DNA of 64,000 nucleotides, from NCBI RefSeq assembly GCF_048751585.1, contig NZ_JAZHOB010000001.1, forward strand, positions 620,001 through 684,000. Direction: 5' to 3'. The stretch comes from G025836975 sp048751585. Its GTDB lineage: Bacteria > Pseudomonadota > Gammaproteobacteria > Burkholderiales > Burkholderiaceae_B. The position numbers were made by a program, and so were the translations under genes. Under the pieces are notes generated by a model. That model saw nothing but the letters and a program-made list of their open reading frames with translations. It did no database searches and was not told where the DNA came from. Positions 7,261-16,801 of this stretch are shown here, piece after piece. Positions within the stretch are counted from its first letter, which is position 1; every line of letters starts with the position of its first letter.

Positions 7261-8775
7261 ATGTCAAAACTAACCACCTCGGGGATGCTTGTGGCTGGAA
7301 CTTCTGATTTTATCAAGGCTGACTTTTCGGGAACGCTTTTCCCGATGAAGACCAATTTGATCGTTTTGGAGCACTACGAGAATGAACTGGCCGAGTACAT
7401 CACGACTCGAGTTTTGTCAGATGCACATCCTGCGGACAACTTCTTACCGCAGCAACGCGTGCATGCAACGAAGCCTCGCGGACATCTTCGCCGCACGGTC
7501 AAGCTTGACCCAGTGGCCGAATATTTTATGTACGATATCGTATATAGAAACCGGGCCATCTTTCGTTCCCAAGTGAGTTTCGAACGCAGAAGCTTTGGAT
7601 ACAATTTTAAGGATGGAGGCCACGTCCCCGTCCATACCGCCTACACCGAGTACAAGTTAAGCCTTACTGAGCTCGCGGCCAAGCACTCGCATCGTTTGCA
7701 ATTCGACATTGCCTCGTACTTCAACACCCTGTACCACCACGACATCTCACACTGGTTCGCCGGCAGAACAACGGTAACTGAGGCGGACTCTGCAGCGATA
7801 GGCAAATTTTTCCGTGAGATCAACGCCGGTCGAAGCGTTGACTTTCTTCCCCACGGGATTTATCCGGCAAAGATGATTGGGAACGAATTTCTGAAGTTCG
7901 TCGACCTGTCTGGCGTTCTGAAATCCGCTGCAATCTCGAGATTCATGGATGACTTCAATCTGTTTGACGACGATCCGTCAGTGTTGCGGCAAGATTTCTT
8001 CCGTATTCAACAACTTCTTGGTCAATTTGGCCTCAATGTGAACCCAAGCAAAACGCACTTTGACAAGAGCGTCGACAGCGTCGAAGACACGCTTTCCGCG
8101 ATTCACGAGTCGCTGATCGAAATCATCGAAGGCGTTGAGCTGGTAGAAGGCGCCTCTGGAGTTGACCTTGTAGAGATTGAGGAAGAGGTTGTGTCGGAAC
8201 TCACAAAGGATCAAGTCACTTCGCTCCTCGCTCTACTCCGGGATGATTCGCTCGAAGAGGCCGACGCCGATCTCATTCTCGCGTTCCTACGCTTGCACAG
8301 CGACGACATTCTCGAGCATCTACCAACCCTGCTCCGCAAGTTCCCGAATCTTGTCAAGCACCTCTATTCACTCTGCGCAACGATCACAGACAAAGCGGCA
8401 CTTGCAAGCATCCTGCTAGATTATCTTAAGACAGAGTCATATTTCGTCGAGTACCAATTATTCTGGCTTGCCTGCCTTGTAGAGGATCACCTACTTGGAG
8501 CAGGTTGCTACGGGCAAGTTCTCTTACGGCTCTACGAGTTGTCTCAGGACTTTCGAATCGCACGGGCCAAGGTACTGGAGATCCCGGAGCAAGGCTTCGG
8601 CCTGAAGGAACTGAGAAGTGAGTACCTAAAGTCGGGGCAATCAGATTGGCTCTCGTGGGCATCGGCCGCCGGAACCCGAACATTGAAGAAGGCCGAGCGC
8701 AACTACGCTCTGGACTATTTCTCCAAATGCTCGCCGCTGAACTTCATAGTGGCTGAAAGCGTCAAGCGGGTTTAA
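7261..8775 (+). CDS. Reverse transcriptase, candidate anti-phage DRT-type
   Basis: 504 residues. An RT palm is visible: motif A LQFDIASYFNTLYHHD (Asp near residue 148), motif B-like FLPHGIYPAKMIGNEFL (about 195-210, with PHG in place of PQG) and motif C RFMDDFNLFDD (about 227-235), giving an FMDD catalytic box instead of YADD. The thumb-like NVNPSKTHF segment follows. Residues about 270-504 are acidic and helical with no domain I recognise. There is no group II intron maturase domain, and no retron msr/msd was seen. The absence of intron features and the defence-like neighbours fit the unknown-group/DRT antiviral RTs; DRT5 (UG16) is one possibility I cannot confirm. The start is uncertain: no good ribosome site precedes 7261, and ATG at 7285 or 7345 is possible. 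Confidence 0.82.
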   Translation: MSKLTTSGMLVAGTSDFIKADFSGTLFPMKTNLIVLEHYENELAEYITTRVLSDAHPADNFLPQQRVHATKPRGHLRRTVKLDPVAEYFMYDIVYRNRAIFRSQVSFERRSFGYNFKDGGHVPVHTAYTEYKLSLTELAAKHSHRLQFDIASYFNTLYHHDISHWFAGRTTVTEADSAAIGKFFREINAGRSVDFLPHGIYPAKMIGNEFLKFVDLSGVLKSAAISRFMDDFNLFDDDPSVLRQDFFRIQQLLGQFGLNVNPSKTHFDKSVDSVEDTLSAIHESLIEIIEGVELVEGASGVDLVEIEEEVVSELTKDQVTSLLALLRDDSLEEADADLILAFLRLHSDDILEHLPTLLRKFPNLVKHLYSLCATITDKAALASILLDYLKTESYFVEYQLFWLACLVEDHLLGAGCYGQVLLRLYELSQDFRIARAKVLEIPEQGFGLKELRSEYLKSGQSDWLSWASAAGTRTLKKAERNYALDYFSKCSPLNFIVAESVKRV

Positions 8776-9052
8776 CGAAATAGCTGCCAATCCCTCGCTC
8801 AATCACCGATTTGTTATGGAAGACCGCGAACGGTGGCGTGCGGTGTTCGTCACGTCGTTGAACTATTGAGCTGGTGCCGCCCACCGCCGTGGTCGAGGTT
8901 ATCTGGAGCGTTGAATGGCAACTTTGCGGCTTTAACTTGAGCCGTACGGACAACGGCTCCTGCTGCACGTCACCCATTGGCTGACTTAGCTCGAACGGCG
9001 GCAATGTACTGCCTATCGCACCCCAGCCAACCCAGCCAAGCCCGATGGCGCT
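8776..9052. other. Spacer between convergent RT and J-domain genes
   Basis: No convincing reading frame. AGCCGT-N7-ACGGCT at 8940-8958 forms a perfect short hairpin, and neighbouring GGCT/GAGCC pairs could extend structure. It could be a terminator region or, since several DRT systems carry a non-coding RNA, a candidate ncRNA site; there is no direct evidence for the latter. Confidence 0.35.
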
Positions 9053-10900
9053 TCATGTCACGAGTCTCTGTACTTCGATTTGATGCCGTCGAGTCTGCAC
9101 GACTGCTCCGCCTTCTACCGCGTGAATCGCCCGGATCGGGTCTCGCGCCGTCAATTCACCGACTTTCACACCAGCCTCCGTGAACCACTGAAGCCGCTTG
9201 CCCGAGAGCAACCCAAATCCGGTGTGCGAAACAAGCAGCCGACCCTGTCTGAAGACATCGAGGAGAGCCACGAGCTTCGTTTTGTTTTCGACGACGTAGA
9301 GCCGGGTGGGCGTGAGGAAGTAGGTGTACCGACCAACGCCTATGATCTCGCTCGGACAAGTTCCGATGTCGTACACTACCTCAGGCAGCCCCTTCTGTGA
9401 AACCAGGATGACCTTACCCGAGTAGGTTGCGAGGTAGGCTCCACCGTCGGCAGCAAAGCTAGCCGCGTAGACCCAATCTTGAGGAGTTCCTCCAGTTATC
9501 GTTATCTCTAATCGAAATTCCTCCAACTCCACAACATGGTCGGGAGCCGTTCGAGCAAAATAGGTGGCGTCTGACTCCTCGAATCCGAGCGTAGTCGGAT
9601 CGACACCGGTCAGAATCTCGAATGCCCTGTTGAGGGACTTCATTTTCTCAGTGGCAGTTGGATCGCCAGGATTGCGATCGGGATGGTGGACTTGTGCCAA
9701 TTTGCGGTACTTCCGCTTGATGTCCGCAGGATCGACTGGCAGCGACAACCCAAAAAGCCGCAACGCATCCTCAACATCTTGCCCCGCTCCGAAGCGCTCA
9801 CTCCGACCCACGACACGCTTCCAGCCTTCCTTAAGAGGCATCACGACCCCCCACACTGCGACGCCCGCAGTCGTGCAGCACCATGCCTCGTCGGCTAATG
9901 TGAAAAGGTACCGGTCTCCCTCGGGAGCAAAATCTACGGCCCGCACTTGGGACTTGAACTCCCCCCAGTAGTTCGTTTTGATAGTCCGGAAGTGATCTAC
10001 GACGCGGGGGTCCTCGCGAAGATTGGACTCGGCGATGATGTTCAGCTCTGCGTCGTAGATGTGAAGAACCCCGCTGGAGTCCATGATAGCGATGCTGGAA
10101 CCGACGGCAGCGGCCCCAGTGTGATAGACATCATGTAGCAGAGCCTTCTCGCCAACAAAGAGGCCGTATCGGCCAATTCGGCGAAGTACGCTTTTTACCT
10201 CCGGCCGATCCTCGCTGGCAGCGCGGTCAATCAGCCAGATCCCGGTCGCATCCATGGCAGCAATCTCGAGAGTGGAATCGGGTTGCTCATTGCTCTGCAG
10301 TTTTCGTTCGCCCGTAAGTGTCCAAGGAGCGTCATCCGATACCGTGAATAATGGCATTGATGAAGGGTTGGAAACTTCTACAGGTTTATGGTCATGTTTT
10401 TTACCCGCCTTGTCCATCAGCCCAAGGATGCGATTGAAACGGCGGCGATCAACGTCCTTTACGTGATCGGGAACCAGCTCAAACATCTCGACGCATTGCT
10501 TCGCCGCCGCCCCCAACTGCCCAGACTTCGTTCGCTGGACGATGAGTTTGGAATAAGCTTTTGCTATGACCTCTCCGACGCGGCCTTGTCGCTGAACTGG
10601 GGAAAGGCTGACAGCGAGCTTTACGACCTTGGTATTTTGGCCCTTGAATCCGGCCTGAAAAATTGGGCCCATCAATGGATCGTTGTACTCACGATGAAAC
10701 TCGTCACGACCGTCGACCTCCCAAATTGGCGGTGATGGCGGTAGCGGAATGTACTCTGCTTGAGACCAATCTAGTGCGGTCGGCGGCTCCCGCCTGCCAG
10801 ATGCCTTCTTCGAATCGGAGATCAGGGCCCTCATTTCCAAGGACTCCAGGGGCACTTCCGCCTTTGTCTTTCCGAGCAATTTCGAGAGGAAGCCAGTCAT
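9053..10900 (-). CDS. Large protein with an embedded J-domain (DnaJ-like)
   Basis: 615 residues. A J-domain is inserted near the middle (about residues 378-440): DALRLFGLSLPVDPADIKRK, then the diagnostic HPD in LAQVHHPDRNPGD (near 404) and MKSLNRAFEILTG. It would recruit and stimulate an Hsp70. There is no Gly/Phe region or zinc-finger domain, so it is a class C J-protein. Segments on both sides (about 195-370 and 450-615) look like repeated beta-strands with alternating hydrophobic pattern (GIWLIDRAA, SSIAIMDSSGVLHIYDAE, GAYLATYSGKVILVSQKG), suggesting a beta-propeller interrupted by the J-domain. No signal peptide. The start has a GGAG site. It is the last of three minus-strand genes and converges with the RT gene. 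Confidence 0.85.
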   Translation of the reverse strand: MTGFLSKLLGKTKAEVPLESLEMRALISDSKKASGRREPPTALDWSQAEYIPLPPSPPIWEVDGRDEFHREYNDPLMGPIFQAGFKGQNTKVVKLAVSLSPVQRQGRVGEVIAKAYSKLIVQRTKSGQLGAAAKQCVEMFELVPDHVKDVDRRRFNRILGLMDKAGKKHDHKPVEVSNPSSMPLFTVSDDAPWTLTGERKLQSNEQPDSTLEIAAMDATGIWLIDRAASEDRPEVKSVLRRIGRYGLFVGEKALLHDVYHTGAAAVGSSIAIMDSSGVLHIYDAELNIIAESNLREDPRVVDHFRTIKTNYWGEFKSQVRAVDFAPEGDRYLFTLADEAWCCTTAGVAVWGVVMPLKEGWKRVVGRSERFGAGQDVEDALRLFGLSLPVDPADIKRKYRKLAQVHHPDRNPGDPTATEKMKSLNRAFEILTGVDPTTLGFEESDATYFARTAPDHVVELEEFRLEITITGGTPQDWVYAASFAADGGAYLATYSGKVILVSQKGLPEVVYDIGTCPSEIIGVGRYTYFLTPTRLYVVENKTKLVALLDVFRQGRLLVSHTGFGLLSGKRLQWFTEAGVKVGELTARDPIRAIHAVEGGAVVQTRRHQIEVQRLVT

Positions 10901-11025
10901 CCATCATCTCCAGATATTGAATCGCCATTTTCCCTATTAGACCCGTTTGGATCGTGAGCTGCCATAGTCGACAAAAAAGTCGGCCCTGAACCAGTCACCT
11001 TGTCCACAGGATTGCGGAGGCTGCA

Positions 11026-12156
11026 TTAGAGGTCTTTAGCAATAAATAGGGTCAGCTCACCAGCCCAAGCGCCTACACCTTCGATCTCCAATTGAAAACG
11101 GAAGGGAGCCCACCCATCAGCACCGCAAGCGTCCAATTGCTCAACGAGCACTACCTTTTGTATACATTTCAAGGGGGTCACAGGTTTCTCGGAGCCGACA
11201 CCCGCATGGGGAATGCATGCCATTCTAATGGTCTCAAGCTTTATCAGCTGCGGCAGCCAGGGAGAACCAACAAACTCCTTCGAATACTCTCCAATTCTCG
11301 TGCCGTAATTGAGGCTAAAAAATACCTCACCGCGCCTCGTGGATAAGCACATCTTTATTGTCTGCGACAGAGCCTCAAATCCAGATATGGTGGCGAGATC
11401 ACCGTTCTCCACAAAAAGATCATGCTTGTCATCCAGCGCCAAGCTCCTTGGTAGCTTATGAGCGTCGATACGCGGATAGCTCTCCATCACTGTGACCGTG
11501 ATGAAATGGCAGTTCTCCATTTTTCGCCAGCTAGGAGCCTTAGATAGCTGGCGCCCATCCCCTATTGCATTGACCAAAACATATTGATCATAAGGGTCGA
11601 CAGTATCGAATCGCTCGCTGAACTTAATCAAGGCTCCTAGGTCGCCCACAAAGAAGTTATCCAGGCGGAATGACCACGCTTGCGCCTCCACCGAAACGAG
11701 CTCACCCAAGAATATGATGTCTGGGCCTAAAGCAATAAAATCCGAAGTCATCGAAGAGCAAACTCTTCCACTCATCTCACTACGCAATTTATCCTCGTGC
11801 TCCTCCTTCATCTTATGGAGGGCCTCGACGGGGTACGCGACAGGATTCACATCAATCAACCGACTATGCGTTTGGCATAGCCAAATACCGTTACGAATGT
11901 GCGTGCGCTCGGCCGAGGTCATGTTTTCGTCGTACCTCGCTCCTCCCAGCGAGGCTGCGGAAATATGCGCTGCCACCCCGATACTAATATGCTTATCCAG
12001 CGCTTCATCACTTGGGCCCGCAGTGGGAATTCCGCAATCTGTAAATGAACAACGATATCCTGCTCGCAACGCAAGTGTGTTCCTGGTTGTTTGACTGAAG
12101 TCGTCGCGGGTTGGTTTACCTCCCAGACTAGAGTCGCCGCTTTTTTTGTTGACCAT
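11026..12156 (-). CDS. HNH-like protein with gp25-like C-terminal region
   Basis: 376 residues. Residues about 25-125 form an HNH/zinc-ribbon-like module: LALRAGYRCSFTDCG, GVAAHISAASLGGARYDENM, RNGIWLCQTHSRLID, a pattern seen in HNH nucleases of defence islands. The middle is unassigned. Residues about 245-310 (ENGDLATISGFEALSQTIKM, LSTRRGEVFFSLNYGTRIG, then a conserved Leu/Arg segment) resemble the T4 gp25/gpW baseplate-wedge family, which typically shows a Gln-x-Ile/Leu block, a TrpGE box and an xxxGT/S loop. That resemblance is pattern-based and needs a profile search. The start ATG has an AGGA ribosome site. It is followed on the same strand, 125 bases on, by the J-domain gene, so the two may act together. 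Confidence 0.7.
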   Translation of the reverse strand: MVNKKSGDSSLGGKPTRDDFSQTTRNTLALRAGYRCSFTDCGIPTAGPSDEALDKHISIGVAAHISAASLGGARYDENMTSAERTHIRNGIWLCQTHSRLIDVNPVAYPVEALHKMKEEHEDKLRSEMSGRVCSSMTSDFIALGPDIIFLGELVSVEAQAWSFRLDNFFVGDLGALIKFSERFDTVDPYDQYVLVNAIGDGRQLSKAPSWRKMENCHFITVTVMESYPRIDAHKLPRSLALDDKHDLFVENGDLATISGFEALSQTIKMCLSTRRGEVFFSLNYGTRIGEYSKEFVGSPWLPQLIKLETIRMACIPHAGVGSEKPVTPLKCIQKVVLVEQLDACGADGWAPFRFQLEIEGVGAWAGELTLFIAKDL

Positions 12157-12454
12157 ACTTTTCCTATCCGTCCGCCAGTAATCATCATACTTGCGTTGCC
12201 CAATACCGACTGTTCGCTACAGCCGCCTACCTTGCGTACAAGAGCCTAAATAACCCAACTGACGAAACAATCCTCAGCCCTCTTGGCATGCTGGTATATA
12301 CCTGCAAGTCGAGGTGCGCTCGCTTGCATTGAAGCGCCGTAACTACCAGGCCTGACATGCAATGTCAGATGCGTTGGAGTTGTGAGCTTGCAGCTACCGC
12401 TTTCGAGCCATGAGCGGGTCATTCGCCACGTCCCTAAAGTGGCATAAGCTTTAA
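12157..12454. other. Spacer without recognised gene
   Basis: About 300 bases between two minus-strand genes. I see no credible reading frame, RNA gene or repeat. It should hold the promoter of the HNH gene, but no clear hexamers can be assigned. Confidence 0.4.
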
Positions 12455-12918
12455 CTATGGTCGGGCATGTTTAGGCTGCAGCATCCATCCGTCATGTTCT
12501 TCGCACCAATCATAAAGAATAATTATCTGTTCTATCTCATAGAGAGCGCGAAACAAATCTCCATACAGCTTGCGGTAGCTGAATTCACCTATGGATTGAG
12601 TGATTAAATTATTCACCAAGAATTCATCCGCCATATTGTTCCGATGCTCAACCACACTCTCCAAGAACCTGATGAAATCAGGTCGCAAGCCTCGATCTCT
12701 GAGTGCATTCTTCTTTTCCCAAGAGTCAAGTGCTCCACGCTATCTGTGGGGGCGTTGAATCTATGCATGAGAAGACCTTTTAAACCAAACTCGAGTATCT
12801 GAGCCCTCCCCATAAATATTGCGTATTGCTCGAGGAGCGGTCGATTTTCATACTCGGCTAGCTTGACATTAACTCGCGCCTTTATCGAGTTTTCGGTCAT
12901 GCTTGCAGCGTCATTCAT
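12455..12918 (-). pseudogene. Small helical hypothetical protein, split by one frameshift
   Basis: Two minus-strand frames join into one protein of about 153 residues. The first part (from ATG 12918, GGAG ribosome site) reads ENRPLLEQYAIFMGRAQILE and on to VEHLTLGK; the second, in the -1 frame, reads LRPDFIRFLESVVEHRNNMA and on to 12455. The junction lies in the A-rich run near 12705-12715. I recall related proteins reading through this point in a single frame with an RN-Y-x-A-H-E motif; here the equivalent RNNMADE lacks the His, so it may be a degenerate HEPN-like fold. A genuine -1 programmed shift is possible but no canonical slippery heptamer is in phase. Function unknown. Confidence 0.6.
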
Positions 12919-13117
12919 CTTGATTCTCCGTAGAATTGCTTTACTCGGAAGGCTATTCGTTAAAACATTCTTGTTGCAGGCTCACCAAATGTCCGCCGAT
13001 CAGCACTATCATTGCATGGGACGAAAGTCTGCCGGAATAGGCTCGCTAGCCTGAAGCGACTATATCAACTGCGAATAGAACACAGGAACGTACGAGCCCA
13101 ATCAAACTGTCAAAAGT

Positions 13118-14602
13118 ATGGATTGCAACCCAGAGTCTCCTACCATTGCGAAGGACGTTGTCAAGCGTGCTCAGCACCACATTGAGTTTGTTTGCCGGCA
13201 ACTCCTTCGATTTGCAAAAATGCCAGTCGATGAGCGGATGGCCTACTTGCGAAAGCATCCCAACGAATCCTTTTGCCATATTCCACATCCCAATGGGAGT
13301 GGTCATATCCAATGTGGCGGTCTCGCCTGGAACAAGTTAGGAGCGCTTACGGATCTAGTGCTCGATTTAGATCGCGGCCTCGCCCGCCGTGTTGGTCGCC
13401 AGCGTGCTAGAAGCGCAGTGATTGATGCCTTCGTAAAGCTGGTGTTGCAGGAGGCTCGTGAGGACAATCAAGAAACTGCAGTGTTGCTGCTTCAAGATAC
13501 CTTGGCAGCATTGAGGCAATCCCTTATTGTCACCGAACATTATTTGCCATGTGTACTGTTCCCAGAAGGTGCTCCGGACGAGTTCCGTGTTGGGCCCGTC
13601 ACTTTTACCCGGAGAGGGAAGTTCTTCAAAGATAGAAAGTTGGTGCTTAGGTGCAGCGTCGAAGCAGAGACAGCGGCTCATATCGAGTATGTGAATGCAG
13701 CGGTCGCACGCGGATTTTCGCGAGAACGTGCGTACAGTGAAGTTGAATCACGACAGCTCATCCGCAAGCTTCAGGCGCGTGCTATCAAGACTTACCGGGG
13801 ATATCCGTGGATTGCAAGCGTCAAAGTAACTGATTGCGATAAAGTGACCTCTAAAGAGCGTGCTGTTCATGCCGTTGAGATGGCGATTCATGTTGTCCGT
13901 GTCCTCTTAGGTACTGAGCCGACTCGGAAAATTAGACACGCATGGTCGCAAAGCGATGCCCTACAGACGGCACATCTGTATGCCGATGCCCATGGCGTGA
14001 TTCACTCAAGCATCGGTATGAATACTTCAGGGCCGGTTGGTACGGAAAACTGGTACGAAGCATTGATGCAGGGCTCCAATGAACTAGCAGTTTTTGGTTC
14101 TGCTTTGACATCGATCGTCGACCCCGTAGATATCCAGCATCTTCGCCAGAGGCTGATCGACGCAATTAATTGGTTTGGAGACGCTGCAACGGATTCAAAT
14201 GCATCAGCGAGTATCGTTAAATACGTATCAGCGATCGAACGATTGTTCTTCGGAAAATTCGAGCCAGGGCGTAAAAAAATATTTGCAGGCCGGGTTAAGA
14301 GTGTTTTGGAGGCGTTCGGTTGCAATGAGGATCACCGTGTCCATGAGCAGGCTCTAGCGGTATATAAAACTCGTTCGGTCTTGGTGCATGGCGAGAACTT
14401 TCCCACAGAAGATGAGTTGCATAAAGTCGAGCGCTTAGCTGCAGCACTGAGCCGAATGTGCCTCCTATGCTCAACGCAGCTTTATCCGATGATGTCACAG
14501 GCATTCGACAACCCGGATCCGACCAAGCTAGAAGAGGCCATGAAACGTATTGGCAGCGAAGGATTAGACTGGCTGGTGGATGCAGCAGGCCTCAGCAAGT
14601 GA
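13118..14602 (+). CDS. HEPN-like hypothetical protein, possible abortive-infection RNase
   Basis: 494 residues with no signal peptide or membrane segment. The C-terminal third is helical and contains IVKYVSAIERLFFG followed by VYKTRSVLVHGENF near residue 425; RSVLVH is an R-x4-H motif, the active-site signature of HEPN ribonucleases such as those in ApeA-like abortive-infection proteins. The N-terminal about 300 residues are unassigned. No clear ribosome site precedes the ATG at 13118; an internal Met at residue 35 is an alternative. It is divergent from the split small gene by 200 bases. Codon use is less GC-rich than in the core genes. The RNase role is inferred from one motif and the setting. 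Confidence 0.65.
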   Translation: MDCNPESPTIAKDVVKRAQHHIEFVCRQLLRFAKMPVDERMAYLRKHPNESFCHIPHPNGSGHIQCGGLAWNKLGALTDLVLDLDRGLARRVGRQRARSAVIDAFVKLVLQEAREDNQETAVLLLQDTLAALRQSLIVTEHYLPCVLFPEGAPDEFRVGPVTFTRRGKFFKDRKLVLRCSVEAETAAHIEYVNAAVARGFSRERAYSEVESRQLIRKLQARAIKTYRGYPWIASVKVTDCDKVTSKERAVHAVEMAIHVVRVLLGTEPTRKIRHAWSQSDALQTAHLYADAHGVIHSSIGMNTSGPVGTENWYEALMQGSNELAVFGSALTSIVDPVDIQHLRQRLIDAINWFGDAATDSNASASIVKYVSAIERLFFGKFEPGRKKIFAGRVKSVLEAFGCNEDHRVHEQALAVYKTRSVLVHGENFPTEDELHKVERLAAALSRMCLLCSTQLYPMMSQAFDNPDPTKLEEAMKRIGSEGLDWLVDAAGLSK

Positions 14603-14833
14603 CTTCACTTCATTGGCCCGCGCCTTGGCACGGGAAATATGTAGTCTTTAGCCCTCTATCCCCAAACCGTTCTCGACTAAGGTGCATTCGTTGACTTCAA
14701 TCGGCCAGAAGCGGAAGTTCAGCAAGCGAAGTTCACTGCCTGCTCTGCAGCGTCTCCTGTCCTCTGATACCTTGCGGACGGGACATGACTATAGTCTGTG
14801 CTTGGACACCCAAAATAAACTGCAGGCAGACTA

Positions 14834-16121
14834 ATGAATTTCGATAAAAAGTATTCGAAGAACCACGTGGACATTGATGTCCAGCGAGCTATCCTGGAGG
14901 TTGGAATGGCGGGTAATCCTCTCATAGCGATGCACGCGTTCCAGCATAACTGGTCTCTTCTGAAGGACTGGAGAATCATCTATGCCACTGAAGACAACTA
15001 TGGCCCCTTCAAGTTGAGACGTCACAATTTTTCCAACAAAGGCTTTGTGTCAACACTATTCCGTGGAGTCTCTTTGGGTTATCGATCGCGAAGCTGCCAC
15101 ATCTGAGACGATAAATATTTACATGGGCACTGCAACCTTTGTCGATTCCAATGCGGCCAGCTTCATCCAACGGCTGGCATACAGAGATGAACCGTCTGCG
15201 CAGTTGTTGGAATTCTGCAAGGCGATGTCTAACTATTTCCCTATTGACGAACTCTCACGGATCAATCCATATCTTTACCTTTGGGAAGCACAGCGTGACA
15301 AGGGAGCTAGGACTGTCACGGGCGTGCGCCAAACCATGGCTGCGCTTCACGCGATCAAGCTTATTCAGGGACCGCTCGACGCGCATTGGGGACAGACGTT
15401 CCGCGCTCACTATAGAGGGGAAGCAGAAGCTCACGCGGACCAGTTCCTAATGGAGTTTTACCGGGACATGGATTACACCGGCCAACTCATAGAAAACCAA
15501 GTCGACCTGGTGGAGGCAATGCTCACTAGAACAAAGATCATCGAGTATTCTTCGCAAAAGTCGTCACAGTCAAAGATGGAGGCACTCGTGCAGTTTATGC
15601 ACGAGGAATTATCGACGCTAATGCTCCGCGAACTGATTGTCTGCGCTGACATTCTTTGCCGAGGTGGACTCTCGCAATTATCCCAGAAGCTACATGCTTT
15701 GCATGACAAACCCGCACCGCTCTCCTCGCTTAGAAATTGCGCCTGGGACCTCCATTTGCTGCGATCGATGGACAGTATGTCGAACTCGTCCAACGACGCC
15801 AGTCTGGGCGAATTTTACGTAGCAAATCTGATCACGTTCGACAGAGATCTGGCCGACACTCTTCGTTTGGCGGAATTGCGGGCGTTTGCGCTACATCGAT
15901 CGTCTTCTATGTACTTTCCCATCTATAACGAATCGCTCGCTTCGTGGCTGGGGGCACGGGTTGGAGAAAGGCGTATGTCTGGGCTCAGCGACATCCTTTC
16001 GGAAGAAGGAGCCAATCTGCGCGCAAGTAGAAGGTCTCACAACTACATTCGAGAACTTCTCGAAGAGGATAGACGCAGACTGATCGACCTTCTCGCTCAC
16101 AAGAAGCCCGGTCATGCTTAA
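14834..16121 (+). pseudogene. Hypothetical protein interrupted by one frameshift
   Basis: ATG at 14834 opens a frame of about 70 sensible codons (NFDKKYSKNHVDIDVQRAIL, then KGFVSTLFR) that runs out near 15060, where the +1 frame takes over with ESLWVIDREAATSETINIYM and continues to 16121 for about 350 residues. The two parts look like one protein of about 428 residues with a one-base insertion around 15055. The long part is helical and soluble, with no motif I recognise. It lies between the HEPN-like gene and a recombinase remnant, on the same strand. An assembly indel is as likely as a real mutation. Confidence 0.6.
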
Positions 16122-16245
16122 AACAATGTCAGCATTTCGAGCGACTTCACGAGCGATAGAAAATGCACCATTACCTCGACCGTTTGTGCGCCGAATGGAC
16201 TGGTCACATTGTTGGTAGTCCCACAGCAGCGCAGTTTTGCCTACG

Positions 16246-16603
16246 AGGCCTGTGCAATTTGAAATCACTGAGCAAACACGCGACGCGTTGGTGACATGGA
16301 TACGCTACAAACAGCTGTGCGCTAATGATTTCATTTTCTCAAGCAGGATCCACGCATCTTTGCACTTTTCGACTAGGCAATACGCCCGGATAGTCGACGC
16401 CTGGGTGACTGCCATTGGTTTAGGCCCGACAGCATACGGAACACACAGTGCGAAGAACAAAGGCATCAATGATTTATCGACGCACAAAAAACCTGAGAGC
16501 AGTTCAGTTGCCTCTTGGTCATACCAAACTCGAAAGTACGGCGCGATACCTTGGTATCGAAGTCGATGACGCGCTGGAAATGGCAGAGCAGACAGAAGTG
16601 TGA
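16246..16603 (+). pseudogene. Tyrosine recombinase (integrase), C-terminal remnant
   Basis: The first frame reads RPVQFEITEQTRDALVTWIR and LHFSTRQYARIVDAWV, then YGTHS, a typical phage-integrase-like core. At about 16450 the frame slips; the correct frame then reads KASMIYRRTKNLRAVQLPLG, GHTKLESTARYLGIEVDDA and ends EQTEV at 16603. Box II elements (GH, then the catalytic Tyr in RYLGIE) are recognisable, whereas the Arg after YGTHS (normally RRTKA) is lost at the frameshift. The N-terminal half is missing. This is the scar of a mobile element inside the island and explains how its contents could have arrived. Confidence 0.85.
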
Positions 16604-16801
16604 TATCTACTTACAATCGAACAGGACAGCAGCTGAGATGGTCGCTGTTCGGCCAAGAAGCGGTACCTCGAGGCTTTTCCTCATAGCAGCTGTTCCGTTC
16701 CATTCTCGGAAATTGCCCGAACCGCGCCGATACGAATTCGTTGGCCACTAGAAACAATGTGTTTCAATTGATGTGCACTCCAAAGTGCTGCGGAACAACC
16801 G
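16604..16801 (+). other. Spacer after the recombinase remnant
   Basis: About 200 bases with no gene. It probably holds the promoter of the following HNH gene; I see no inverted repeat or att-like duplication here. Confidence 0.35.
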
